Origin: an uncultured Lachnospiraceae bacterium
GTDB lineage: Bacteria; Bacillota; Clostridia; Lachnospirales; Lachnospiraceae
Length of the DNA stretch: 64,000 nt
Assembly: GCA_944381485.1 (NCBI GenBank)
Contig: CALWLI010000010.1
Span: 124,001-188,000 of the forward strand
Direction of reading: 5' to 3'
Translations under genes and position numbers: made by a program
The notes under the pieces: generated by a model
Seen by the model: the letters and a program-made list of their open reading frames with translations, nothing else
The model's database searches: none
What the model was told of the DNA's origin: nothing
Shown here: positions 9,478 to 18,123 of the stretch, piece after piece
Position numbering within the stretch: the first letter of the stretch is position 1
Layout of the letters: every line of letters starts with the position of its first letter

Positions 9478-11058
9478 TCATTTTCCGCTGTCGCCATAGT
9501 TTGAGAGTACCCTTGCCGACGGATCATCAACATCGCAGCCCTTCCATGACTTGTTGGGCATCCAAAAGCCTTTGATCATGCCGGCCTGTCCGGGATAGTA
9601 TTTCTCGAATATCTCTCTGTAGAGAAGGGATTCCTTGGTAAAAGGCCTTGCAAAAGTGTATTTTTCAGATTTTTCCTTGAATTCCTCATCACTGTAGCAG
9701 CTCTGTGCATATTCCTTAAGATAGTCCACCATGGAATGTCCCACCGCGTCTGAAAAGGCCGCTTTCTCCCTCCAAAGTATCTCCTGCGGCAGCAGCTCTG
9801 TCCCCTCAAAGGCGTGGCGAAGCAGGTATTTCCCTTTTCCGTAACTGTTGACCTTTATTTCCGGATCAAGGGCCATAACGTATTTTACGAAATCTATATC
9901 TCCGAAGGGCACTCTGGCCTCCAGTGAATTTACTGATATACAGCGGTCTGCCCTGAGCACATCATACATGTGAAGCTCTCTCACCCTTTTCTCAGCCTCC
10001 TCCTGAAAGGCTTCGGGGCTTGGAGCAAAGTCTGTATATTTATATCCGAACAGCTCATCTGAGACCTCTCCTGTAAGCAGAACACGGATATCCGTTCTTT
10101 CATGTATGGCTTTGCAGAGAAGATACATTCCCACCGAAGCCCTTACAGTTGTTATGTCATATGTCCCAAGTATATAAATAAGCTCATCCAAGCATGATAT
10201 GACATCTTCAGGAGTCATATATATCTCCTCATGCCGGCTTCCTATGTATTCAGACACCTGCCTCGCATACTTAAGGTCTATTGCATCTTCGCTCATTCCT
10301 ATGGCAAAGGTCCTTATAGGGGTATGTGATTTTTTTGCTGCAATGGCACATACCAGAGAAGAGTCCAAGCCCCCTGAGAGAAGAAACCCCACTTTAGCGT
10401 CAGCTATAAGCCTTTTCTCTACCCCGGCTGTGAGCTTCAGCCTTATGTTTGTGCAGGCTGTCTCAAGGCTGTCTCTGCACAGCTCTTTCGGCTTTGAAAT
10501 GTCCGTGTAGCAGACAAAGCTGCCCTCCTTGTAATAGTGTCCCGGAGGAAAGGGCATTATTTTTTCACAGAGCCCTACAAGATTCTTCGGTTCGCTTGCA
10601 AATATCAAAGAGCCCTCTCCGGTCTCTCCATAATATAGGGGTCTTATTCCTATGGGGTCTCTGGCCGCAATGAATTCCTGTGTCCGAGCATCATAAATGA
10701 CGCAGGCAAACTCCGCATCAAGCATTCCGAACATGTCGGCCCCGTACTCAAAATAAAGAGGAAGAATTATCTCACAGTCGCTTCCGCTCCTGAATGTATA
10801 TCCTTTTCTCTTAAGTTTCTCCCTAAGACTCTCAAATCCATACAGCTCACCGTTACATACTGCCATACTGCCCTCATAGATGAAGGGCTGCATACCGGCT
10901 TCCCCCGGACCCATTATGGCAAGGCGGTGAAAGCCCATTATTCCGGGCCCTGCCTCAACTGTTCTGCTTTCGTCAGGACCTCTTGACTCGGTTTTGTCAA
11001 ATCCTTCCTTAAACTCACGGTAGTCGATACTGCCACAGCAACACATGATAGAGCACAT
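9478..11058 (-). CDS. asnB: Asparagine synthase, glutamine-hydrolysing
   Basis: A 526-residue AsnB. The N-terminal class II glutaminase has Cys2 as nucleophile (MCSIM, where many family members have MCGI), followed by a run of three cysteines at residues 6-8. The C-terminal synthetase half has the ATP-pyrophosphatase motif FLLSGGLDSSLVCA. It amidates aspartate using glutamine or ammonia. GGAGGTGCATATTT precedes the ATG, 28 bp after glnN. Location between glutamine synthetase and CarAB supports a glutamine-nitrogen distribution operon. Confidence 0.93.
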   Translation of the reverse strand: MCSIMCCCGSIDYREFKEGFDKTESRGPDESRTVEAGPGIMGFHRLAIMGPGEAGMQPFIYEGSMAVCNGELYGFESLREKLKRKGYTFRSGSDCEIILPLYFEYGADMFGMLDAEFACVIYDARTQEFIAARDPIGIRPLYYGETGEGSLIFASEPKNLVGLCEKIMPFPPGHYYKEGSFVCYTDISKPKELCRDSLETACTNIRLKLTAGVEKRLIADAKVGFLLSGGLDSSLVCAIAAKKSHTPIRTFAIGMSEDAIDLKYARQVSEYIGSRHEEIYMTPEDVISCLDELIYILGTYDITTVRASVGMYLLCKAIHERTDIRVLLTGEVSDELFGYKYTDFAPSPEAFQEEAEKRVRELHMYDVLRADRCISVNSLEARVPFGDIDFVKYVMALDPEIKVNSYGKGKYLLRHAFEGTELLPQEILWREKAAFSDAVGHSMVDYLKEYAQSCYSDEEFKEKSEKYTFARPFTKESLLYREIFEKYYPGQAGMIKGFWMPNKSWKGCDVDDPSARVLSNYGDSGK

Positions 11059-11086
11059 AAATATGCACCTCCACTATTTTAAATAA

Positions 11087-13183
11087 TTACCTTACTCCGA
11101 ACAGCAGCTCTCCGTATGTGGGGAAGGGCCAATATTCCCTCGCCGTCAAAGTCTCAGCCTCGTCACAGGCTATCCTAAGCTCCCTCATTTTGGGAAGCAC
11201 TGAATCTCTTATCTCTGCTGATTCAAGCTCTATCCCCTCAGCCTCATCAAGAAGAGCCAAGGCTTTTTCCAGCTCCCCGGTCTTCATGGCAATAAGCTCT
11301 GTAAGTCCTGAAAGCTTTTTTATCAGCTCTGTCTCGAATCCGCAGCTGATTTCAGGGTTAAGGCTCTTTTTGGATACCGCAGTCTGAGCCAGGGCTCCTA
11401 TATACTTTTCGACGGCGGGAAGTATGAGAGTCTTTGCCATATCCCTCATGGTATTAGCTTCTATGGTCACGGTCTTGCAATAGTTTTCCAGCATTATCTC
11501 ACATCTGGATTCCAGCTCATCCTGTGAATATACTCCGTGGGATGTCAGCATATCCACATTTTTCTTATCCAGAAGGTGAGGCATACAGTCAGCTGTTGTG
11601 GGATAATTCAAAAGGCCCCTGACCTCTGTAGCCTCCTTTATCCAAGCCTCATCGTAGCCGTTTCCGTTAAATATTATCCTCTTGTGATCCTTTATGGTCT
11701 TTTGTATCATGCTGTGGAGCTTATCTTCAAAATCCTCAGCCCCCTCAAGGCGATCCGCATATATCTTCAGACTTTCAGCCACTGCTGTGTTAAGCATTAT
11801 ATTTGCACAGGCTATGCTGTTGGAGGAGCCCAGCATTCTGAATTCAAATTTGTTTCCTGTAAAAGCAAAGGGGGATGTCCTGTTTCTGTCTGTTGTGTCC
11901 TTTGTAAATTTGGGAAGGACATCCACACCCAGCTTCATCTGTGTCTTCCGGGTACCCTCATAGGGAGTATCGTTTTCTATGGCATCAAGCACAGCGTTCA
12001 GCTCATCTCCGAGAAAAACGGACACAACAGCAGGCGGAGCCTCGTTTGCCCCAAGCCTGTGATCATTTCCCGCTGTGGCCACTGATATGCGAAGAAGATC
12101 CTGGTAGTCGTCCACCGCCTTTATAACAGCGCATAGAAACAGAAGAAATTGGGCATTCTCATAAGGAGTGTCCCCGGGAGAGAGTAGGTTTCTGCCTGTG
12201 TCATCGGCCAGTGACCAGTTGTTGTGCTTGCCGCTGCCGTTTACACCTGCAAAGGGTTTCTCATGTAAAAGACATACCAGGCCATGCCTTTCCGCCACCT
12301 TCTGCATCACCTCCATGGTGAGCTGGTTATTGTCCGTTGCAATATTTGTTGTAGTGTATATAGTGGCAAGCTCATGCTGAGAGGGAGCCACCTCGTTGTG
12401 CTCCGTCTTCGCGAGTACCCCAAGCTTCCAAAGCTCCACGTTAAGCTCCTCCATAAAGGCAGCTACTGAGGTCTTGATCACTCCGAAATAATGGTCGTCC
12501 ATCTCCTGCCCCTTGGGTGGCTTTGCCCCAAACAATGTACGTCCCGTAAATCTCAGATCAGGCCTCTTTTCATACATCTCCCTTGTTATAAGGAAGTATT
12601 CCTGCTCAGGCCCCACTGATGAGCGCACACACTTAGCCGTATCATTTCCGAAAAGTCTGAGTATGCGCAGGGCCTGCTTGTTAAGGGCTTCCATAGATCT
12701 TAGAAGCGGAGTCTTTTTGTCCAGCGCCTGGCCTCCATATGAGCAAAAGGCAGTGGGTATGCAGAGGGTCTTCCCTTTTATGAAAGCATAGGAGGTGGGA
12801 TCCCAGGCAGTATATCCCCTCGCCTCAAAGGTTGCTCTCAGTCCACCTGAAGGAAAGGAAGATGCGTCAGGCTCTCCCTTAATAAGCTCCTTACCTGAAA
12901 ACTCCATAATCACTCCCCCGTCCGGCGCCGGAGTAATAAAGCTGTCATGTTTTTCCGCTGTTATGCCGGTCAGAGGCTGGAACCAGTGAGTATAATGGGT
13001 CGCTCCCTTGGAAACAGCCCAATCCTTCATGGCCACAGCAACCTCGTTGGCCACTCCTATATCGAGCTCCTTCCCCTCATCAATGGTTTTCCTGAGTGAG
13101 TCGTAGATCTTTTCAGAGAGTTTTGCTCTCATCTGTCTGTCATCGAACACCATACATCCGAAATAATCCTTTACTGTTTCCAT
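11087..13183 (-). CDS. glnN: Glutamine synthetase type III
   Basis: A GlnN-type glutamine synthetase of 698 residues, the size usual for type III. Recognisable segments are [58 protein letters not shown] and [15 protein letters not shown]. It forms glutamine from glutamate, ammonia and ATP. The ATG at 13183 has GGAGGAAACTCT directly upstream; the longer frame would begin inside the leader terminator hairpin. It opens an operon with asnB, carAB, dapF and dapL. Expression is probably controlled by the leader terminator at 13228-13275. Confidence 0.96.
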   Translation of the reverse strand: METVKDYFGCMVFDDRQMRAKLSEKIYDSLRKTIDEGKELDIGVANEVAVAMKDWAVSKGATHYTHWFQPLTGITAEKHDSFITPAPDGGVIMEFSGKELIKGEPDASSFPSGGLRATFEARGYTAWDPTSYAFIKGKTLCIPTAFCSYGGQALDKKTPLLRSMEALNKQALRILRLFGNDTAKCVRSSVGPEQEYFLITREMYEKRPDLRFTGRTLFGAKPPKGQEMDDHYFGVIKTSVAAFMEELNVELWKLGVLAKTEHNEVAPSQHELATIYTTTNIATDNNQLTMEVMQKVAERHGLVCLLHEKPFAGVNGSGKHNNWSLADDTGRNLLSPGDTPYENAQFLLFLCAVIKAVDDYQDLLRISVATAGNDHRLGANEAPPAVVSVFLGDELNAVLDAIENDTPYEGTRKTQMKLGVDVLPKFTKDTTDRNRTSPFAFTGNKFEFRMLGSSNSIACANIMLNTAVAESLKIYADRLEGAEDFEDKLHSMIQKTIKDHKRIIFNGNGYDEAWIKEATEVRGLLNYPTTADCMPHLLDKKNVDMLTSHGVYSQDELESRCEIMLENYCKTVTIEANTMRDMAKTLILPAVEKYIGALAQTAVSKKSLNPEISCGFETELIKKLSGLTELIAMKTGELEKALALLDEAEGIELESAEIRDSVLPKMRELRIACDEAETLTAREYWPFPTYGELLFGVR

Positions 13184-13227
13184 AGAGTTTCCTCCTTTTT
13201 TTCTCGGGATATTCTTATAAACAAAAG

Positions 13228-13275
13228 AGGCAATGGGGTCTTTTATGCCATTAAGCACAAAAGACGCCATTGCCT
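13228..13275 (-). terminator. Leader terminator hairpin of glnN operon
   Basis: On the minus strand a 17-bp stem with one mismatch (AGGCAATGGCGTCTTTT pairing with AAAAGACCCCATTGCCT) is followed by CTTTTGTTT. It lies between the glnN promoter and the glnN Shine-Dalgarno site, so it would end transcription early unless antiterminated. An upstream CAU/AUG mini-stem with hexaloop AAGGCA overlaps its 5' arm and could be the ANTAR-bound alternative, but that stem is only 3 bp and weak. Confidence 0.8.
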
Positions 13276-13288
13276 TATGTTTGTCGGC

Positions 13289-13317
13289 ATTTTACATCCG
13301 CAAAAAAAAATTGTCAA
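13289..13317 (-). promoter_or_regulatory. Sigma-A promoter of the glnN operon
   Basis: On the minus strand TTGACA (13317-13312) is separated by 17 bp from TAAAAT (13294-13289). This near-consensus promoter starts RNA near 13282, about 100 nt ahead of glnN and just upstream of the leader terminator. Confidence 0.8.
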
Positions 13318-13325
13318 CCTTTTTC

Positions 13326-13354
13326 TTGACATTTTAAGTATCAGGATATAGGAT
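13326..13354 (+). promoter_or_regulatory. Sigma-A promoter of the glutamate synthase operon
   Basis: TTGACA at 13326-13331 is followed after 17 bp by TAGGAT at 13349-13354. RNA would start near 13361, at the foot of the antiterminator hairpin. It is back to back with the glnN promoter. Confidence 0.65.
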
Positions 13355-13359
13355 GTTAA

Positions 13360-13383
13360 AAAATGAGCAAAGGCGTTCATTTT
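13360..13383 (+). promoter_or_regulatory. ANTAR-type antiterminator hairpin with hexaloop
   Basis: A 9-bp stem (AAAATGAGC / GTTCATTTT, one G-U pair) closes the six-base loop AAAGGC, with A at loop position 1 and G at position 4. These are the two bases recognised by ANTAR proteins such as EutV. The 3' arm and part of the loop are also the 5' arm of the terminator at 13372-13418, so the two folds exclude each other. A second hexaloop hairpin, usual for this motif, was not found upstream. Confidence 0.7.
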
Positions 13384-13418
13384 GATACAGATTATATTTC
13401 TGTGTCGAAATGAGCGTC
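13372..13418 (+). terminator. Leader terminator of the glutamate synthase operon
   Basis: Twenty base pairs including G-U pairs (13372-13391 with 13399-13418) enclose the loop TTATATT and are followed by TTTTCTTTT. The terminator lies before the first gene, so it is a regulatory attenuator, not an operon end. Confidence 0.85.
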
Positions 13419-13457
13419 TTTTCTTTTATCCTGAGTTTAGAGAAAGGAATTCAAGGG

Positions 13458-14549
13458 ATGAAGAGAGAGGGACTTGTACGTATACCTTCAGGCTGTGCCA
13501 TAGCTTCTGTGATCTCCACCGAAGGTAACAGGATGTCAGGTGAGACAATAATAAATGCTATGGTGCCGATGCATGAAAGGTCCAACGGACTGGGAGGAGG
13601 ATTTGCCGCCTACGGAATATATCCTGAATATAAGGATTTCTATGCGCTTCACATGTTTTTTGATGATCGAAGCGCCCGAAAAAGCTGTGAAGTATTTCTT
13701 AAAGAAAATTTTGAGATCATAAAGTCAGAGCATATCCCCACCTTAAAACTCAGTACTATCACAGACGAGCCGGTGATATGGAGATATTTTGTGTCGCCTC
13801 TAAGGGCAGGGCTTCGGGAGCTTCAGATCGATGAAAGAGAGTTTATAGTGCGCAAAGTGATCCATATTAATTCCAGGCAGCCGGGAGCATACGTCTTTTC
13901 CTGCGGGAAAAACATGGGGATCTTTAAAGCTGTAGGTTTCCCTGAGGATGTAGGTCATTTTTACAGACTTGAGGAATATGAGGCCTACTCTTGGACAGCC
14001 CACGGCCGTTATCCCACCAACACTCCGGGGTGGTGGGGAGGAGCTCATCCCTTTGGTATCCTTGACTATTCTGTGGTACATAACGGGGAGATATCCTCCT
14101 ATGATGCCAACCGGCGCTTTATAGAAATGTTCGGATATAAATGTACTCTTAAGACTGATACCGAGGTCATTGCCTATATCATGGATTATCTCCTGCGCGT
14201 TCAAGGTCTTACTCTGAAGGAGAGCGCTGACATCGTGGCTGCGCCTTTTTGGAGCACTATAGAGAACATGTCCGACCGTAGAGAGGCCGAGTTAAAGACC
14301 TTTCTTCGCACTGCATTCTCTCAGCTTCTTATAACAGGTCCCTTCTCTGTAATCCTCGGATTTAACGGCGGACTGATGGCCCTGAATGACAGGCTTAAGC
14401 TGCGCTCAATGGTCGTCGGAGAAAGAGAGGACCGTGTTTATATCGCAAGTGAGGAGGCTGCTATTCGGGCAATGGATCCCCTTGCCGAAAACATTTGGGC
14501 CCCGGGAGGCGGAGAGCCTGTAATAGTGAAATTAAAGAAAGGGGCCTGA
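13458..14549 (+). CDS. Glutamate synthase, glutamine amidotransferase subunit (split GltB)
   Basis: A 363-residue class II glutamine amidotransferase corresponding to the N-terminal domain of GltB. The probable nucleophile is Cys13 in IPSGCAIAS, so a 12-residue propeptide would have to be removed, as happens in glutamate synthases. Later hallmarks are HGRYPTNTPGWWGGAHPF and VVHNGEISSYDANRRF. The ATG at 13458 has AAAGGA upstream; the longer frame starts inside the terminator stem. It begins a five-gene operon with the FMN subunit, GXGXG subunit, GlnA-like protein and ANTAR regulator. Confidence 0.9.
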   Translation: MKREGLVRIPSGCAIASVISTEGNRMSGETIINAMVPMHERSNGLGGGFAAYGIYPEYKDFYALHMFFDDRSARKSCEVFLKENFEIIKSEHIPTLKLSTITDEPVIWRYFVSPLRAGLRELQIDEREFIVRKVIHINSRQPGAYVFSCGKNMGIFKAVGFPEDVGHFYRLEEYEAYSWTAHGRYPTNTPGWWGGAHPFGILDYSVVHNGEISSYDANRRFIEMFGYKCTLKTDTEVIAYIMDYLLRVQGLTLKESADIVAAPFWSTIENMSDRREAELKTFLRTAFSQLLITGPFSVILGFNGGLMALNDRLKLRSMVVGEREDRVYIASEEAAIRAMDPLAENIWAPGGGEPVIVKLKKGA

Positions 14550-14550
14550 C

Positions 14551-16056
14551 ATGAAAATAAACTTTATCCTCCCTGAGTTTGAAGTAATAAGAGACAGAGA
14601 CAGCTGTGTATCATGCCGTATATGTGAAAGAGAATGCTCAAACGGAGTTCACAGCTTCAATGAAAAAAAGAAAATAATGACAGCTGACCAAGCCAAGTGT
14701 GTAGACTGTCAGCGCTGTGTCGCCCTGTGCCCTACCTCAGCCCTCAAAATTGTTAAAGCGGATTGCAGCTTTCCCTCAAACGGAAACTGGAGCGAGGCCT
14801 CAATAAAAGAGATATATAAACAGGCGGAAACCGGAGGTATCCTTCTGTCATCTATGGGTTCCCCCTCATGCCTTCCTGTATATTGGGACAAAATACTCAT
14901 AAATGCATCTCAGGTGACGAACCCCTCCATCGACCCTCTGAGGGAGCCCATGGAGACTCGTGTCTTTCTCGGCAAAAAGCCTGATAAACTTAAAAGGGAT
15001 TCTGACGGAAAGTTAAAATGTGAGCTTTCACCTCAGCTCTCACTTTCCATGCCTGTTATGTTTTCCGCTATGAGTTTCGGATCCATAAGCTACAATGCCC
15101 ATAAGGCTTTGGCCTCTGCTTCCTGCGAGCTTGGCATCATGTATAACACCGGAGAAGGAGGCCTTCACAAAGATTTTTATGAATATGGCAAGAATACCAT
15201 AGTTCAAGTGGCCAGCGGACGTTTCGGGGTGCATGAGGCCTATCTTGAGGCGGGTGCGGCCATAGAAATAAAGATAGGCCAGGGAGCAAAGCCCGGAATA
15301 GGCGGGCACCTTCCGGCAAAGAAAATAAGTTCTGAGGTGTCTCAAACCCGTATGATACCCGAGGGAACGGAGGCCATATCTCCCGCTCCCCATCACGACA
15401 TATATTCAATAGAAGATCTTCGTCAGCTTGTGTTTGCGCTTAAGGAAGCTACAAATTACAATAAGCCTGTCATCGTAAAGGTTGCCGCAGTACACAATAT
15501 AGGGGCTATAGCAAGCGGTATCGCCCGAAGCGGAGCTGACATAATTGCTATAGACGGCTTTCGAGGAGGGACCGGGGCTGCACCCACACGCATACGTGAC
15601 AATGTAGGCATACCTGTTGAGCTTGCCCTGGCTGCAGTAGATCAAAGACTTCGAGATGAAGGCATAAGACACAAGGTTTCAATAATAGCCGGAGGCTCAA
15701 TAAGAAATTCATCTGATGTCATAAAAGCTTTGGCTTTGGGAGCTGACGCCTGCTATATAGGCACTGCCGCCCTCATTGCTCTCGGATGTCATCTGTGTGG
15801 AAACTGTCAAAGCGGAAAGTGTAATTGGGGCATAGCAACACAGCAGCCTGAGCTTGTGGAAAGGCTTGAACCTGAATGGGGGAAGAAACGTCTTGTAAAC
15901 CTGATGAATGCATGGAAAAACGAGATCATGGAAATGATGGGCGGTATGGGCATAAACTCCATTGAGGCTTTGATAGGAAACCGACAGATGCTTCGGGGAG
16001 TTGGCATGACTTCAAAAGAGCTGGAGATCTTAGGCATAGCTCATGCCGGAGAATAA
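14551..16056 (+). CDS. Glutamate synthase, ferredoxin/FMN catalytic subunit (split GltB)
   Basis: A 501-residue protein with an N-terminal two-cluster ferredoxin domain (C19, C22, C25, C29 and C50, C53, C56, C60) joined to the FMN-binding glutamate synthase barrel. The barrel shows MFSAMSFGSIS, GEGGLHKDF, IKIGQGAKPGIGGHLP and DGFRGGTGAAP, and cysteines near residue 412 (CHLCGNCQSGKC) fit the 3Fe-4S site. It makes glutamate from 2-oxoglutarate and the ammonia released by the amidotransferase subunit. No GltD flavoprotein gene is nearby, so electrons probably enter from ferredoxin. Starts one base after the preceding stop. Confidence 0.92.
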   Translation: MKINFILPEFEVIRDRDSCVSCRICERECSNGVHSFNEKKKIMTADQAKCVDCQRCVALCPTSALKIVKADCSFPSNGNWSEASIKEIYKQAETGGILLSSMGSPSCLPVYWDKILINASQVTNPSIDPLREPMETRVFLGKKPDKLKRDSDGKLKCELSPQLSLSMPVMFSAMSFGSISYNAHKALASASCELGIMYNTGEGGLHKDFYEYGKNTIVQVASGRFGVHEAYLEAGAAIEIKIGQGAKPGIGGHLPAKKISSEVSQTRMIPEGTEAISPAPHHDIYSIEDLRQLVFALKEATNYNKPVIVKVAAVHNIGAIASGIARSGADIIAIDGFRGGTGAAPTRIRDNVGIPVELALAAVDQRLRDEGIRHKVSIIAGGSIRNSSDVIKALALGADACYIGTAALIALGCHLCGNCQSGKCNWGIATQQPELVERLEPEWGKKRLVNLMNAWKNEIMEMMGGMGINSIEALIGNRQMLRGVGMTSKELEILGIAHAGE

Positions 16057-16109
16057 ATAGGAATTTGTTTTTTAATTCGTGGAAATTGTCCCGGAGGTAT
16101 AGTATTATT

Positions 16110-16829
16110 ATGCTTATAAATGCAAAAGGTATCGATCACAAGAAGCTCAATGATATGCTGAGGGGAGCTGGCAATGATTTTATCATAGAAGAATGTCTCG
16201 GGCAGCGGTTTATCGCCGCCGGCATGTCTGACAAACACATCGAGATCAACGGAATACCCGGAAATGCTCTTGGGGCTTTCTTAAACGGAGCTGACATAAA
16301 GGTAAACGGAAATGCTCAGGATTCCGTCGGTGACACGATGAACAGCGGCTCCATAACCATCTGTGGCAATGTGGGGGATGCAGTGGGATATGCCATGAGG
16401 GGCGGAAGCATATACGTAAGAGGCAATGCAGGATATCGCGCAGGCATACATATGAAGGAATACAGAGACCGTTTTCCTGTAATTGTTATCGGAGGGAAAG
16501 CCGGCAGCTTCCTCGGAGAGTATCAGGCAGGAGGTATAATCATAGTTCTCGGTCTTGGAGTAAAAGACGACAACATAGTCGGTAACTTCCCCTGTACCGG
16601 CATGCATGGAGGTAAGGTCTTCATCCGTGCCGCTGCGGGAAAGATCAAATTTCCAAGGCAGGTATTATCTTCTCCTTCCGGCTCTGAAGATATGAGTATA
16701 ATAGAAAAATATGTCTCCCGGTTTTGTGAGAAGTTCGGCTACAGTCCTTCCGCAGTAATGGCTCATCCTTTCACCACGGTTTATCCGGACAGTGCAAATC
16801 CTTACAGACAAATGTATGTATCAAATTAA
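16110..16829 (+). CDS. Glutamate synthase, GXGXG beta-helix subunit (split GltB)
   Basis: A 239-residue right-handed beta-helix protein matching the C-terminal GXGXG domain of GltB. Repeating turns include NGIPGNALGAFLNGADIKVNGNAQDSVG and ICGNVGDAVGYAMRGGSIYVRGNAG in register. In intact glutamate synthases this domain scaffolds the ammonia tunnel between amidotransferase and FMN sites. The ATG at 16110 is preferred because of the upstream GGAGG; the longer frame adds 15 uncharacteristic residues. Together with the two previous genes it completes a three-part GltB like the archaeal arrangement. Confidence 0.9.
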   Translation: MLINAKGIDHKKLNDMLRGAGNDFIIEECLGQRFIAAGMSDKHIEINGIPGNALGAFLNGADIKVNGNAQDSVGDTMNSGSITICGNVGDAVGYAMRGGSIYVRGNAGYRAGIHMKEYRDRFPVIVIGGKAGSFLGEYQAGGIIIVLGLGVKDDNIVGNFPCTGMHGGKVFIRAAAGKIKFPRQVLSSPSGSEDMSIIEKYVSRFCEKFGYSPSAVMAHPFTTVYPDSANPYRQMYVSN

Positions 16830-16856
16830 GATTTTACAGAAAGCAGGTAATAGACA

Positions 16857-18068
16857 ATGAAGTATTCAAAGGAAGAGGTAATGCAGTATGTAATTGAGGA
16901 AGACGTGAAGTTCATCCGTCTTGCATTCTGCGATGTTTTCGGTAAACAAAAGAACATAGCCATCATGCCGGAGGAGCTTCCCCGAGCTTTTGAATATGGT
17001 ATAGCTTTCGATGCCTCGGCTATAGCAGGCTTCGGAGACGAGACAAAGTGCGATCTTCTTCTGCATCCTGACCCGGAAACACTGATGCAGCTTCCCTGGA
17101 GGCCTGAGCACGGCAAGGTGGTACGAATGTTCGCCTCTGTTTCTTATCCGGATGGGAGGGCCTTTGAATGTGATACCAGGCAGCTTTTAAAGAAGGCTGT
17201 CAAAGAGGCGGAAAGCTCAGGCTACAGCTTCTTTTTCGGTGCTGAGCAAGAGTTCTACCTGTTTGAAGCTGACGAGTCCGGCAAGGGCTCTTCCATTCCC
17301 TGCGACAATGCCGGATACATGGACATTGCCCCTGAGGATTGTGGAGAGAATATACGCAGGGAAATATGCCTTACCCTTGAGCAGATGGGAATACGGCCTG
17401 AAAGCTCCCATCATGAGGAGGGGCCGGGACAAAATGAGATAGATTTCCGCTACTCTGATGCCCTCACTGCAGCCGACAATGTTTTGACCTTTCAGACCAT
17501 AGTCAAAACAGTGGCCAGGCGTAACGGTCTTTTTGTGGATTTTTCCGCAAAGCCTCTTCCCTATGAGGCGGGAAACGGATTCCATATAAATGTTTCCGTA
17601 CAGTCTCATGAGAAAAAGGATCTTTTGCCGGGAATAATCGCAGGTGTTATGGAAAAGATCCGTCCCATGACGGTTTTCCTCAATCCTACTGAAAACTCTT
17701 ATAAGAGGCTTGGACTTCTCAAGGCTCCAAGATATATATCCTGGTCTCCCGAAAACAGGTCTCAGCTTATACGCGTTCCTGCTGCGGTAGGTGAATATCG
17801 CCGCGTTGAGCTACGCTCTCCGGATCCCACTGCAAATCCCTACCTGGCCTTTATGCTGATGATCTACGCGGGACTTTACGGGCTTGAAAATGATCTGACT
17901 CCTCCGGAGCCTGTAAATATCAACTTTTATAAGGCAGACAATAATTTTCTTAAGGATTTTCCCATGCTGCCTTCAAGTCTTAAGGAAGCTCGTATCACGG
18001 CCTCTGCAGACGATTTTATCAGAGAGCATATACCTGATAAGATCCTTGACATTTACTGTAATCGTTGA
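16857..18068 (+). CDS. GlnA-like glutamine synthetase, short and divergent
   Basis: A 403-residue protein of the glutamine synthetase type I fold, shorter than the usual 440-470. Conserved motifs are GAEQEFYLF, GPGQNEIDFRY, NGFHINVSV, NPTENSYKRLG, NRSQLIRVPA and RVELRSPDPTANPYLAF. Deviations from standard GlnA include the NPTE loop (usually NPTV) and NGFHIN (usually GSGMH). A canonical type III enzyme is encoded by the divergent operon, so this one may have another role, such as a different amine acceptor or a regulatory part. Position between glutamate synthase and the ANTAR protein ties it to nitrogen assimilation. Confidence 0.85.
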   Translation: MKYSKEEVMQYVIEEDVKFIRLAFCDVFGKQKNIAIMPEELPRAFEYGIAFDASAIAGFGDETKCDLLLHPDPETLMQLPWRPEHGKVVRMFASVSYPDGRAFECDTRQLLKKAVKEAESSGYSFFFGAEQEFYLFEADESGKGSSIPCDNAGYMDIAPEDCGENIRREICLTLEQMGIRPESSHHEEGPGQNEIDFRYSDALTAADNVLTFQTIVKTVARRNGLFVDFSAKPLPYEAGNGFHINVSVQSHEKKDLLPGIIAGVMEKIRPMTVFLNPTENSYKRLGLLKAPRYISWSPENRSQLIRVPAAVGEYRRVELRSPDPTANPYLAFMLMIYAGLYGLENDLTPPEPVNINFYKADNNFLKDFPMLPSSLKEARITASADDFIREHIPDKILDIYCNR

Positions 18069-18123
18069 TTCCTGCGGGCAGGGATCCTTGCCCTGATATT
18101 GTCTGTTGAAAGGGGGGGCAAAA

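Noticed and set aside
11537..12085. 182-residue open frame on the plus strand
   Set aside because: It is opposite glnN, which is unmistakable; the composition is that of a shadow frame.
13410..13457. Upstream extension of the glutamate synthase amidotransferase
   Set aside because: The first ATG lies in the terminator stem and has no ribosome-binding site; the family begins near ATG 13458.
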